DNA of 64,000 bases. Origin: Rossellomorea sp. y25. Lineage in GTDB: Bacteria; Bacillota; Bacilli; Bacillales; Bacillaceae_B. Position numbers and translations under genes: made by a program. Each line of letters starts with the position of its first letter. Positions within the stretch are counted from its first letter, which is position 1. The notes under the pieces are model-generated. The model did no database searches and was not told where the DNA came from. It saw only the letters and a list, made by a program, of their open reading frames with translations. Location of the stretch: assembly GCF_038049935.1 (NCBI RefSeq), contig NZ_CP145886.1, forward strand, positions 2,116,501 to 2,180,500. The letters run 5' to 3'. Below are positions 46,764 through 55,554 of this stretch, one piece after another.

Positions 46764-46901
46764 TTAATGTCCGTTATTTAATTCTTCTAACACTTCTTTA
46801 GTGCGGTAGTAAGGCATATGAAAGAAAATGTATCCCAATCTCATAATTAGGTTTGGATCTACATTTTGTTTTAGTACATTCTTGAGAGGGAATTTATTCA
46901 T
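46764..46901 (-). CDS. Possible 45-residue protein
   Basis: An open frame from ATG 46901 to TAA 46764-46766. The product begins MNKFPLKNVLKQNVDPNLIM and ends YYRTKEVLEELNNGH, a plausible soluble helical composition. No ribosome binding site is obvious, and it starts 17 nt from the divergent GNAT-like gene, so one of the two starts may be wrong. Low confidence. Confidence 0.3.
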   Translation of the reverse strand: MNKFPLKNVLKQNVDPNLIMRLGYIFFHMPYYRTKEVLEELNNGH

Positions 46902-46917
46902 AAGTTACACTGTTAAT

Positions 46918-47313
46918 ATGGGAATTGTGTGCAAAGTAAAATTTGAAGATTGGCGTTCCATAATTGAGGAAAAGGTTGAAGTGAATGAAGCCCAAATCAA
47001 AATGATGGAAGAATACTATTCATCCGTTGACTTTGACTTTTCCATTGCGTTTTTTTACGAGGAACAGATGATTGGCGTCATGGGCATAACGTTACGTGAA
47101 GATACAAAGTATAGTGAAGTATTGTCATTTGGGGTTTTACAAGAATTCAAGACTCATAAGGGTAAAATGATTTGTGTGTTGATGAACGAGGCAAGGTCAA
47201 GGGGAGCCGAAACCATTACGTTTCATGCGTCAGATATTCCTGAAAAGGATATCCAAAAGGAATTGGGTTTAAGTGAGCTCACGAAAGATGTCATGATGGT
47301 GAAGGAAGTATAG
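46918..47313 (+). CDS. GNAT-like acetyltransferase
   Basis: About 131 residues from ATG 46918, the first start that gives a sensible N-terminus; no strong ribosome binding site is seen and an in-frame TTG upstream at 46879 is possible. The fold-like elements are FDFSIAFFYEEQMIGVMGITLRE (the central strands) and VLQEFKTHKGKMICVLMNEARSRG (motif A region). Assigned to the GNAT superfamily by this pattern only; substrate unknown. Confidence 0.55.
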   Translation: MGIVCKVKFEDWRSIIEEKVEVNEAQIKMMEEYYSSVDFDFSIAFFYEEQMIGVMGITLREDTKYSEVLSFGVLQEFKTHKGKMICVLMNEARSRGAETITFHASDIPEKDIQKELGLSELTKDVMMVKEV

Positions 47314-47628
47314 GCTTCTTGTTACCGAGCTGAAAATTAGATGGCCACATGTCGATAAATGTAAGGGATTTCTAAAAATGGCAGGTATTCTCCCATTCAT
47401 CACAAAATGTTCGGAATTTCTTCAGCTATTATATGACAAAGCGACTTCATATAGTTTAGAATGATAGATAATTAAGGTAAGGCTTCAAGAGTTTAGAGTG
47501 CATCAAGCAATTGTATTGAAAATCGATTTTTACATTAAAGAATAGTTAATAGAAGTAAAACGGTTCTCGAATAATTGGCTGATTCATTCATTCTTTTGGT
47601 AGGTTATGCTGTTTTAAGGAGAGAATTG
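47314..47628. other. Intergenic region, nothing recognised
   Basis: About 315 bp of AT-rich sequence without a convincing frame, hairpin terminator or conserved leader. The promoter of the following hydrolase gene must be here. Confidence 0.4.
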
Positions 47629-48426
47629 ATGCTAGAATACAATGTTCATCAAGGAGTCGGCAAAGAATATGTGGTGTTTCTTCATGGAATTGGAGGAAAC
47701 TCGAGAATTTTCGGTAAGCAGCTCGATATATTCAAAAAATATTATAATGTAATAACGATTCATTTGCCCGGGCATGGGGAGTCCCCAAGCGTAGAATCAT
47801 ATAATGAAAAGTTTACAATTGATTTAAATGTGCGTGAAGTTCTTAAGGTATTAGATCATCTTAAAGTGGAACGTGCTCATTTTATTGGAATTTCTTTAGG
47901 ATCGGTTCTAATTCACGCTTTATTACAAGCTGCTCCAAACAGAGTAAAAAGTGCCGTCTTAGGGGGATGTATCACTAGATTCAATTTATTATCCAATACA
48001 CTACTTAAAATTGGTGATGCAGTGAAAAACATGATCCCATTCATGTGGTTGTATAAAATTTTCGCCTACATCATGATGCCTAAAAGCAATCACAGAATTT
48101 CGAGAAAGTTATTCATTCGCGAAGCAAAGAAAATGAATCGTAATGATTTTCTCGGATGGTATCGTCTGACACCCTTTGTGAAATCAACGTACGCTTCTGT
48201 GCAGGAAAGGGCTTCTCATGTTCCTAAGCTTTATATTTCCGGGAAAGAAGATCATCTATTTGTTCAGTCACTTGATCAGGATACAAAGGGAGATCCCTCA
48301 GCTACGAAAGTGTTCATTGAGGATTGTGGACATGTGTGCAATGTAGAGAAGCCAAGTGAATTTAATCGACTGGCTCTTGATTTCATTTATAAGAACCAAG
48401 ACGTTCCATTGCGTAAGGTTCAATAA
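47629..48426 (+). CDS. Alpha/beta-fold hydrolase
   Basis: 265 residues from ATG 47629, about 7 nt after AAGGAG; frames reaching further upstream lack a binding site. Motifs: HGIGGNS (oxyanion), HLPGHGES, nucleophile Ser in GISLGS, an Asp near GKEDHLF, and catalytic His in DCGHVCNVEKP. This is a typical esterase/lipase-like hydrolase with an unknown substrate. Confidence 0.87.
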   Translation: MLEYNVHQGVGKEYVVFLHGIGGNSRIFGKQLDIFKKYYNVITIHLPGHGESPSVESYNEKFTIDLNVREVLKVLDHLKVERAHFIGISLGSVLIHALLQAAPNRVKSAVLGGCITRFNLLSNTLLKIGDAVKNMIPFMWLYKIFAYIMMPKSNHRISRKLFIREAKKMNRNDFLGWYRLTPFVKSTYASVQERASHVPKLYISGKEDHLFVQSLDQDTKGDPSATKVFIEDCGHVCNVEKPSEFNRLALDFIYKNQDVPLRKVQ

Positions 48427-48433
48427 AGCAAAA

Positions 48434-48470
48434 AATTTCCCATTTCCTTATTGAGATGGGAGTTTTTTTA
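48434..48470 (+). terminator. Terminator after the hydrolase
   Basis: TCCCAT pairs with ATGGGA around a 12-nt loop, followed by a seven-T run. Confidence 0.75.
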
Positions 48471-48518
48471 TAGATGTATGTTAGTTGCAAACTTGATTTA
48501 TATAGTTATAGAGTGGAG

Positions 48519-48565
48519 AAATCTCTGTTAAGTAATCTGATTGATTCTTAACGGGGATTTTTTTG
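48519..48565 (+). terminator. Second, orphan terminator hairpin
   Basis: A 14-bp stem with G-T pairs (48519-48532 with 48547-48560) ends in seven T residues. It lies 90 nt after the previous terminator with no gene between. Confidence 0.6.
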
Positions 48566-48655
48566 TCATGGGGTTAAATACTTAGAGCAAGGGAATGGGG
48601 AGGGATGGAATATTTCGATTGTGTTAAGGGCGATGATTGCTAGATATCTTTGGGG

Positions 48656-48668
48656 AGGTCCGTCCCTT
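48656..48668 (+). repeat. REP-like half-site AGGTCCGTCCCTT
   Basis: A single copy of the GGTCCGTCCCT repeat, in the 280-bp leader region of the YwaF-like gene. Confidence 0.6.
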
Positions 48669-48745
48669 AAAGGAATTGAGGAAGGATTAAGAGAATATAG
48701 TATAGATGGGTGTTCGAAGGGGAGTTGAGGGGTTTGGTGAAAGAG

Positions 48746-49465
48746 ATGATGAATTTTAGATATGAGGAGTATCCTTTTGAGTTGTTTTCGGTATCCCATG
48801 TGGTAGCAATGATTGTCTCGTTTGGATGTATGATCGGTTTGTATGTGTTCAGAAATCAACTAAACGGCAGGGGTAAGAGTGTGTTTAAATGGCTTCTGGT
48901 GGTGCTTATGGTTTTGAGTGAAGCATTATTTCAGATTTGGTACTTTATCAATGATCATTGGGATGTAGCCATTAATTTGCCGTTTCAATTATGTTCCATC
49001 TCATTGTATCTGTGCACGATCATGCTCATAACGAAAAGCTATAGAATCTTTGAAATCAGTTTTTTTGCCAGTATGACGGGTGCTTTTATTGCCATCGTGA
49101 CACCTGAGTTGTTTTTTGGTTTTCCTCATTTTCGTTATTTTCAATTTTTCTTAGCACATCTGACGATCGTTATATCCTGTTTGTACATGGTATGGATAGA
49201 AGGCTTCACAATAACGTTCCGATCTATGGTTAGGGCATTCATCGCTTTAAATCTGATCGCTGTTTTCGTGTTTTTGTTGAACAGACTGGTTGGAGCAAAT
49301 TATATGTTTCTTTCTCATAAACCGTATAATGCAAGTCCCATAGATTATTTAGGCGAGTATCCCTGGTACCTCCTTGCTCTTGAAGGTGTCGCCCTTATAT
49401 TATTCATCCTCCTTTATTTACCGTTCTATCTCTTAAGAAAAAGGAAGAGTGTAGGGGAATTGTAA
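48746..49465 (+). CDS. YwaF-like (TIGR02206) integral membrane protein
   Basis: About 239 residues with six or seven membrane helices, of the YwaF/TIGR02206 family: the FELFSVSH start, NLPFQLCSISLYL, and the end of a water-facing segment with YLGEYPWYLL. The start is uncertain: ATG 48746 gives a family-like N-terminus, while GTG 48737 and GTG 48710 are in the same frame. Function unknown. Confidence 0.78.
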   Translation: MMNFRYEEYPFELFSVSHVVAMIVSFGCMIGLYVFRNQLNGRGKSVFKWLLVVLMVLSEALFQIWYFINDHWDVAINLPFQLCSISLYLCTIMLITKSYRIFEISFFASMTGAFIAIVTPELFFGFPHFRYFQFFLAHLTIVISCLYMVWIEGFTITFRSMVRAFIALNLIAVFVFLLNRLVGANYMFLSHKPYNASPIDYLGEYPWYLLALEGVALILFILLYLPFYLLRKRKSVGEL

Positions 49466-49528
49466 ATATATGAAACTTTCTCGGGTATCAATCCGTCTAT
49501 TAACATATAAGAAAAGACAGGTGTAGGT

Positions 49529-50083
49529 ATGATGAGTAATAGTATGATCATAAGTATTATCATTTTGGTTTCTTATGGACTGGGAAGTATAACAGGTGCT
49601 TATTATATAGTGAAAATGTTTACCGGTGAAGATATCCGTAAACTGGGAAGCGGAAATGTCGGTGCGACGAACGCAGGTAGAGCAATAGGGAAAAAAGGAT
49701 TTCTTCTGACGCTCCTGATTGATGCCGGGAAAGTGATTCTTGCAATCATGATCACGGCACAACTGGCAGAAGGCGAGAGTTACTTAGTTCTCAGTTCGAT
49801 ATTTGCCATGATCGGACATTTGTTTCCAATCCAGCTTGGATTTCACGGGGGAAAGGGAGTAGTTGCTTATTTAGCATCTGCCTTATTTCTTAGTCCCCTT
49901 ACCATTGGGATTTTCGCCATCACTATGGGAATCTTATATCTAATTTTGAGAAGATACCCCATGGCCGGTTTTCTTTCAATGGCAAGCATTCCGATTACGG
50001 CGTATGTGCTTGAGGGTTCATTCACCATTTCAATCGGATTATTGTCACTATTTGTTTTTGTACTATGGGCTCATAAACGATGA
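49529..50083 (+). CDS. PlsY-family acyl-phosphate:glycerol-3-phosphate acyltransferase (paralogue)
   Basis: 184 residues, five membrane helices, with the three PlsY motifs: GSGNVGATNAGR, a GHLFPIQLGFHGGKGV segment, and a late helix segment before WAHKR. PlsY acylates glycerol-3-phosphate at the first step of phospholipid synthesis. Its neighbours (a GNAT/aminotransferase fusion and an LtaS-type enzyme) are unlike the usual plsY context, so I read it as a second, specialised copy. It starts at ATG 49529 after GTGTAGGT, with a second ATG 3 nt on. Confidence 0.88.
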   Translation: MMSNSMIISIIILVSYGLGSITGAYYIVKMFTGEDIRKLGSGNVGATNAGRAIGKKGFLLTLLIDAGKVILAIMITAQLAEGESYLVLSSIFAMIGHLFPIQLGFHGGKGVVAYLASALFLSPLTIGIFAITMGILYLILRRYPMAGFLSMASIPITAYVLEGSFTISIGLLSLFVFVLWAHKR

Positions 50084-50117
50084 AGCAGCAATCTGTCGAT
50101 ACATAGGAGGTACGAGA

Positions 50118-51728
50118 ATGGACAACCTTTCTCTTCAGTATAAAATAGCAAGTGAATCATATGAGTTTCAACAAATTTATACATTGAATTATGAGACCTT
50201 TGTAGAAGAAATACCTCAGCACGAAGGAAATCAAGAACGCAAACTGATTGATAAGTTTCACGATGAAAATACATATGTGATTGCTAAAGATCAAGGTGAA
50301 GTGGTGGGCATGATTGCAGTTCGTGCCAAGCGTCCCTTCTCATTGGATTTAAAACTGAGAAATCTTAATGAATATTTGCCGACTGATGCTGTCCCTTGTG
50401 AAATTCGCTTATTATCTGTAAAGGAAGCGTATAGAAGTACGAGGGTTTTTTATCAATTATGTGAGCGTTTAGTATCTTATTGTTTGGAGAAAGGATATAC
50501 GATGGCTCTCATTTCAGGGACGGTTCGTCAGCTGAAATTGTATAAACGAATAGGTTTCCAGCCCTTTGCCGATCTAGTAGGGGAGGAAGGGGCAAAATTC
50601 CAGCCAATGTATTTAACCCGTCATAGCTTCGAAAATTCGACGAAAGCCTTTCAGCGATTAATGATTCGCAAAACAGAAAAATCAGTTCCGCTTTCTTTCC
50701 TTCCAGGGCCGGTTCCACTTCATGGAAAGGTAGAAGAAGCTTTCAAAAGAGAACCCGTTTCTCATAGAAGCACGATGTTTATTCATGAAATGGAAGAAGT
50801 AAAAAGATCATTATGCGAGATAACAAACGCAAACTATGCAGAAGTTGCAGTGGGAACGGGTACCCTATCTAATGACATGGTTGCAGCTCAGCTGAAATGT
50901 TTGTCAGGCAGCGGCCTTATCCTGGCAAACGGAGAATTTGGGTACCGGTTGATTGATCACGCATACCGGTTTGATTTACATTTTCAAACGTTTGAAAAGG
51001 ATTGGAATGAACCCATTTCATTGGTCGAAGTGGAAAGCCTACTCCAGAAAAATCAGAACATAAAATGGCTTTGGACGGTTCATTGTGAAACGTCGACAGG
51101 CTATTTGTATGACTTGGACGGGCTACTTTCTTTGTGTAAAACGTATGGAGTAGAGCTATGCGTCGATGCCTGTAGTTCTGTTGGGACCATTCCAGTGAAC
51201 TTCAAGGAAGTGTACTTTGCCACAACAGTCAGTGGGAAGGGGTTAGGCTCTTATCCCGGCCTCGCTATTGTATTTCATAGGGACGATATACAATCCAGCA
51301 CATCAATTCCAAGGTACTTGGATATGGGAATGTACGAGGTGAATGGAAGCATCCCATTTACCCACTCATCTAACCTAGTAAGGGCACTAAAGGAGGCACT
51401 GCATTTTATTGAGTATGAAATGCATGAAAAATTAGCTCATAAAGTACGGTGTGTGTTAACACTAGGAGGATTTCATATACTAGGTGATAAAAACTATTCC
51501 CCAGGAGTGATTACAATTGCACTAGAGAGGGAACAGTGTAGTAGACAGTTTGGAGATGTTTGTAAAGATAGAGGTATTTTATTAAGCTACGAAAGTGACT
51601 ATTTGGTTAAGAGGAACTGGGTGCAGGTGGCACTCATGGGAACACAAAACGAACGAAAGGTTTTGAAAGCAATGAACATACTCAACAAAGAATATCAAAG
51701 CAATGTCGATTCAAGGGCTGTTAAATGA
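50118..51728 (+). CDS. GNAT acyltransferase / class-V aminotransferase fusion protein
   Basis: 536 residues from ATG 50118, 6 nt after AGGAGG. The first 190 residues or so are an N-acyltransferase-like domain (EIRLLSVKEAYRSTRVFYQLCERL is the acyl-CoA/acyl-donor helix region). The rest is a fold-type I, class-V PLP domain of the serine-pyruvate/alanine-glyoxylate type: FLPGPVPL opening, HR pair, GTGTLSND cofactor loop, VDACSSVG and the Schiff-base Lys374 in TVSGKGLGSYPGL. The two domains in one chain suggest that an amino product is made and acylated. It is 34 nt after plsY and overlaps the LtaS-type gene by 4 nt. Confidence 0.85.
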   Translation: MDNLSLQYKIASESYEFQQIYTLNYETFVEEIPQHEGNQERKLIDKFHDENTYVIAKDQGEVVGMIAVRAKRPFSLDLKLRNLNEYLPTDAVPCEIRLLSVKEAYRSTRVFYQLCERLVSYCLEKGYTMALISGTVRQLKLYKRIGFQPFADLVGEEGAKFQPMYLTRHSFENSTKAFQRLMIRKTEKSVPLSFLPGPVPLHGKVEEAFKREPVSHRSTMFIHEMEEVKRSLCEITNANYAEVAVGTGTLSNDMVAAQLKCLSGSGLILANGEFGYRLIDHAYRFDLHFQTFEKDWNEPISLVEVESLLQKNQNIKWLWTVHCETSTGYLYDLDGLLSLCKTYGVELCVDACSSVGTIPVNFKEVYFATTVSGKGLGSYPGLAIVFHRDDIQSSTSIPRYLDMGMYEVNGSIPFTHSSNLVRALKEALHFIEYEMHEKLAHKVRCVLTLGGFHILGDKNYSPGVITIALEREQCSRQFGDVCKDRGILLSYESDYLVKRNWVQVALMGTQNERKVLKAMNILNKEYQSNVDSRAVK

Positions 51729-53578
51729 GTCGGATAACCCTTTTTTTCTCCCGTTTTAAAACATATAAACTAGTAGGGTTTGCCCTTGTAACCCTATGGT
51801 TAAAGACCGCTTTAGTTTCCCTTATTGGATTTAATTTGCATATAGAATCCTTCTTGGACTTATTACTTATCTTATTCAATTCCATTGGTTCGTTAATGAT
51901 ATTAGTCGGGTTCAGTTTTTATTTCTCAAAAAAGATAAAACCCTCTGTTGTCGTCCTTGCCATGGGGATTGCAACTGGTCTACTATACGGTGATCTATTG
52001 TATTTTAGGTTTTACTCCGATTTTGTAACCGTTCCGATTCTATTTCAGTTTAAAAATGTAGGGGGCATCGGGCCAAGTACATTTGAACTGATGAGTCCTT
52101 GGGACCTTCTCTTAATTACAGATTTCCTTCTGCTCGGATGGTTATTAAAGAAAAAGTGGACTCATCCCGTTAATGTGTCAAAAAGGTGGAAGCTTTCATA
52201 TATCGGATTAAGCCTCCTGTTACTACTCGTTACAGTTGGATTAGGGCTAGTGAAATCACCGTATTTATTTGCTGAATCCTACGACAGAGAGCAAATGGTC
52301 AAATCAGTGGGACCTTATAATTATCATTTATATGATATTGGGGTCGAATCTACGGTTCCATTCACTAAGATGCTTGCCAGTAAATCAGATACAAAAGCAT
52401 CCCTTAAATATACACAATCCAAGAAGCGTAATGAGTCAGACTTATTTGGAGTTGCAGAAGGAAAAAATGTCGTATTAATCAGTATGGAATCTACACAGAA
52501 TTTTGTCATCAATCAAAAAGTCAACGGAGAAGAAATCACACCGTTCTTGAATTCTTTAATTAAGGATAGTTTTTATTTCAATCAAATTTATGACCAGACT
52601 GCACAAGGAAAGACGTCAGACTCTGAGTTTATGATTGATACAGGATTATATCCCTTAGCTAGTGGATCAGCTTTTGTTCGTAAACCTGATAACCGTTATA
52701 AAAGCATGCCCCATATTTTGAAACAGAAAGAAGATTATTATGCCGCTGTTTTTCATGGGAATGATCGTTCGTTTTGGAATCGTGATGTGATGTACGAATC
52801 GTTAGGATATGATCGCTACTTTTCGAAAAGAGACTTCAATGTATCTGAAGATAACTCAGTCAATTATGGAATAAAGGATATTCCGTTCTTCCAACAATCT
52901 ATTTCATATCTTGAAAAATTGCCGCAACCATTTTATACGCGTCTCATAATGCTGACGAATCACTTTCCCTTTTTATTAGAAGAAGAAGATAAACTTATTC
53001 CAGAGGCTTCCACAGGGGAGGATGTTGTTAACCGTTATGTCACCACGGTACGTTACGAGGATGAAGCGATAAAGACATTATTTAACAAGCTTAAAGCAAA
53101 CGGAATGTATGAGAACACTGTATTTGTACTTTATGGAGACCATTATGGCATCTCAGAAAAATATGAAAATGGAGTGTTCGAGCTTTTGGGGCAGGAAGAT
53201 ACCCCGGTGAATCATGTGAAGCTTCAGCAGGTACCCCTCATTATCCATGTCCCGGGAGAAAAAGGGAAAACGATTGAGACCATAGGGGGAGAAATCGATA
53301 TTCGTCCAACCATTCTTCACTTATTGGGGATTAAGATGAAAGATAATCTTTCATTTGGTCATAACCTGTTCACTAGAAAGGAAGATCATCCAGTCATTTT
53401 CAGGGATGGAGATTTTGTTACAGAAAAGTACGTCTTTAAAGACAATGTTTGCTATGACAAGAATAGTGAAACATCCGCTACTGAATCATTATGCGAGCCG
53501 TTCAAAGAAACGGTAAGAAAAGAGTTGGGGATGTCGGATGATATCATTTATGGAGATTTGTTGAGGTTTTTGGAATAG
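51725..53578 (+). CDS. LtaS-type lipoteichoic acid synthase / phosphoglycerol transferase
   Basis: 617 residues: five N-terminal membrane helices (about 15-180) and an extracellular sulfatase-fold domain. The nucleophile is Thr297 in AQGKTSDSEF, matching Thr300 of S. aureus LtaS; FHGNDRSFWNR and YGDHYG provide the metal and substrate ligands. LtaS-type enzymes polymerise glycerol-phosphate from phosphatidylglycerol onto a glycolipid. The 4-nt overlap with the GNAT/aminotransferase gene shows tight coupling. Whether it makes polymer or a single transfer (LtaP-like) cannot be read from sequence. Confidence 0.92.
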   Translation: MSRITLFFSRFKTYKLVGFALVTLWLKTALVSLIGFNLHIESFLDLLLILFNSIGSLMILVGFSFYFSKKIKPSVVVLAMGIATGLLYGDLLYFRFYSDFVTVPILFQFKNVGGIGPSTFELMSPWDLLLITDFLLLGWLLKKKWTHPVNVSKRWKLSYIGLSLLLLLVTVGLGLVKSPYLFAESYDREQMVKSVGPYNYHLYDIGVESTVPFTKMLASKSDTKASLKYTQSKKRNESDLFGVAEGKNVVLISMESTQNFVINQKVNGEEITPFLNSLIKDSFYFNQIYDQTAQGKTSDSEFMIDTGLYPLASGSAFVRKPDNRYKSMPHILKQKEDYYAAVFHGNDRSFWNRDVMYESLGYDRYFSKRDFNVSEDNSVNYGIKDIPFFQQSISYLEKLPQPFYTRLIMLTNHFPFLLEEEDKLIPEASTGEDVVNRYVTTVRYEDEAIKTLFNKLKANGMYENTVFVLYGDHYGISEKYENGVFELLGQEDTPVNHVKLQQVPLIIHVPGEKGKTIETIGGEIDIRPTILHLLGIKMKDNLSFGHNLFTRKEDHPVIFRDGDFVTEKYVFKDNVCYDKNSETSATESLCEPFKETVRKELGMSDDIIYGDLLRFLE

Positions 53579-53585
53579 CAAGCAG

Positions 53586-53616
53586 AAACCCCGGCTCTAT
53601 TGTAGAGTCGGGGTTT
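53586..53616 (+). terminator. Hairpin ending the plsY-GNAT/AT-ltaS operon
   Basis: A 14-bp stem with one G-T pair (53586-53599 with 53603-53616) and a 3-nt loop, but only TTT at the base. It probably terminates the operon. Confidence 0.65.
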
Positions 53617-53673
53617 GTAATGGGTATACACTTATCAATAATATAATTATGTAAACCGTATTGCGTTCTTTAT

Positions 53674-54051
53674 TCATTCCCGATTTTCTAACAGACCGTA
53701 TTTCTCAATCCGATTTTCGGAATTCATTTTGTAGAATCTTCCATTAAATCCGATGACTTCTAGACTAAATATGCGGTTCGGGTCATTCAGGCTTATGTAG
53801 TGTCTATTTATATGTAATGTAAATAGTCCAGGAGAAAAGGCTCCGTTTCCATTTGCAAGCTTAATCCTCTCTGTGATGTTGCCATTACCACTTTCCAATT
53901 CAATGATAGAGCAGTCTTTATTGCAATCAATAGTGTATTCTTCTTGCAGCCAAAGGGTAAAATCTTTTTCTGTCGGCTTATTGAGAATGGTTATACTGCA
54001 AAGTGTTACGATTAGACCTATTAGAAATAGGAATGTCCATCTTTTGCTCAT
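53674..54051 (-). CDS. Single-helix protein, DUF4359-like
   Basis: 125 residues from ATG 54051, 8 nt after GGGAGG; a longer frame from 54114 lacks a site. An N-terminal membrane helix (FLFLIGLIVTLCSITIL) is followed by NKPTEKDFTLWLQEEY, which resembles the NPSxxDY start of DUF4359 proteins, then a beta-rich soluble domain with a close Cys pair (CNKDC). The family name is tentative. Confidence 0.6.
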   Translation of the reverse strand: MSKRWTFLFLIGLIVTLCSITILNKPTEKDFTLWLQEEYTIDCNKDCSIIELESGNGNITERIKLANGNGAFSPGLFTLHINRHYISLNDPNRIFSLEVIGFNGRFYKMNSENRIEKYGLLENRE

Positions 54052-54141
54052 TGTATTTAGCCTCCCATCAGGTTGTGAAAGAACTGGAAAATCTTGATGA
54101 ATTAAGTGTATCATAGATTAAGAGAGATGAGATTTTTTAAT

Positions 54142-54175
54142 AAAAAAGCTTAGGTTAAAATACCCTAAGCTTTTG
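54142..54175 (-). terminator. Terminator of the KinB-like kinase gene
   Basis: An 11-bp stem (about 54144-54154 with 54164-54174) has a T-run on the minus strand, 8 nt after the kinase stop. Confidence 0.8.
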
Positions 54176-54182
54176 GTGAGAA

Positions 54183-55436
54183 TTATTGTTTAGTTGTGAG
54201 AGGTAGACGGATCTTCACGACGGTGCCATTATTCAACTCACTTTCGTACTCAATCATTCCACCCATTTCACGAATGATTTTATTCGTCACCATGCTTCCA
54301 AGGCCGGTGCCCTTTGTTTTCGTGGTGTAAAAAGGTAACCCGATCTTTTTCAACTCATCCCCAGTCATTCCTTTTCCCGTGTCTGAAATATTGATTACCA
54401 CATTGTCCCTGGAAGAGTCTTCTTTTAAAAAGATGATGATTTCCCCATTTTCATCAATGGATTCAATACCGTTCTTTATGACGTTCATAATCGCTTGCTT
54501 CATATGATGCTCATCACCCTTAATATAATGGGTGCCATTTTGATGGAATAGTATCGATGTATTCGAATAGGAGGCAAATGGTCTTAGTAAGTCGACACAG
54601 TCCTGAATCACTCTTTCCAGGTTGATTGTAGACAGCTGAAATTCACCAGGTCTTGCTACGCTAAGATAATCTGTGATGATTTTATTCGTACGATCTAATT
54701 CATTTAGAATAAGAGGAGAGTACCTTTTAAACTGTTCATCCTCAGTGTCCTCGCTTAGATGCTGGATGAACCCTCTGACGGTTGCAAGGGGATTTCGAAT
54801 CTCATGGGCGATAGAAGCTGCCATCTGGCCCACCATATTCAATTTATCGAGATACACCATTTCTTCGATCTGTTTGTTCGTTCGAATCAAATGTTCAATA
54901 ATGAACACCAGAGCTAGAAAAGTAAAATAGAAAACAGAGAAATAAATAAAATAAAACGGCAAATGAAGAATAGGAATATAGTTGTTTATAATCGTGATGT
55001 AAAACAATGAATGAACCAGGAAGATGATTGTACTCCCCAATAATTTATATTGTGTATCTAATAACAGCCTACGAAAGAGAATGCCTATTACAAATGCCAG
55101 AACTGAGACCGCTATTCCAACCATGACATATGGACCGCCTATTAAATAGCGGAAGATGATCACGCATCCTAAAACGATCGATCCTGATAATAAACCGGCA
55201 TAGATTGTCGCAATTAAAATGGCGATCATGCGTAAGTCAAAGTGAGTTTCTCCAAGGGTTTCAATCGGATAGAGCATACACAGTAAAGCCCCAAAGGATG
55301 CGATAAGACCATAAGTGATTTTATGTTTAAAATGTGGAACTTGTTTCTCTTTAAATGGAAATAATACGTTAGCATTATACGTAAATGAAAACAATATTGT
55401 AATATTGACCAACAAAGTTTTGATTAATGTAATCAA
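54183..55436 (-). CDS. KinB-like membrane sensor histidine kinase (5TM-5TMR_LYT)
   Basis: 417 residues from TTG 55436, with GGAGG 7 nt upstream. The N-terminal 180 residues are a multi-helix LytS/KinB-type membrane sensor domain (GLIASFGALLCMLYP, FRYLIGGPYVMVGI). The kinase core has the H-box SIAHEIRNPL with His211, N-box, G1 DTGKGM, F LPFYTTK and G2 GTGLGS. Size, helices without an extracellular domain and the H-box resemble B. subtilis KinB (428 aa), which feeds the sporulation phosphorelay. No regulator is adjacent. Confidence 0.87.
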   Translation of the reverse strand: MITLIKTLLVNITILFSFTYNANVLFPFKEKQVPHFKHKITYGLIASFGALLCMLYPIETLGETHFDLRMIAILIATIYAGLLSGSIVLGCVIIFRYLIGGPYVMVGIAVSVLAFVIGILFRRLLLDTQYKLLGSTIIFLVHSLFYITIINNYIPILHLPFYFIYFSVFYFTFLALVFIIEHLIRTNKQIEEMVYLDKLNMVGQMAASIAHEIRNPLATVRGFIQHLSEDTEDEQFKRYSPLILNELDRTNKIITDYLSVARPGEFQLSTINLERVIQDCVDLLRPFASYSNTSILFHQNGTHYIKGDEHHMKQAIMNVIKNGIESIDENGEIIIFLKEDSSRDNVVINISDTGKGMTGDELKKIGLPFYTTKTKGTGLGSMVTNKIIREMGGMIEYESELNNGTVVKIRLPLTTKQ

Positions 55437-55554
55437 AGAAAAGCCTCCAAAACCTAATTTACCTGGAAACAGAAAACAGTTCCAGCTTATCCAAAATATG
55501 AATATACAAGTATTAAAAATACTTCATTTTCCCCTTCGAGTCAAATTTAATGGC

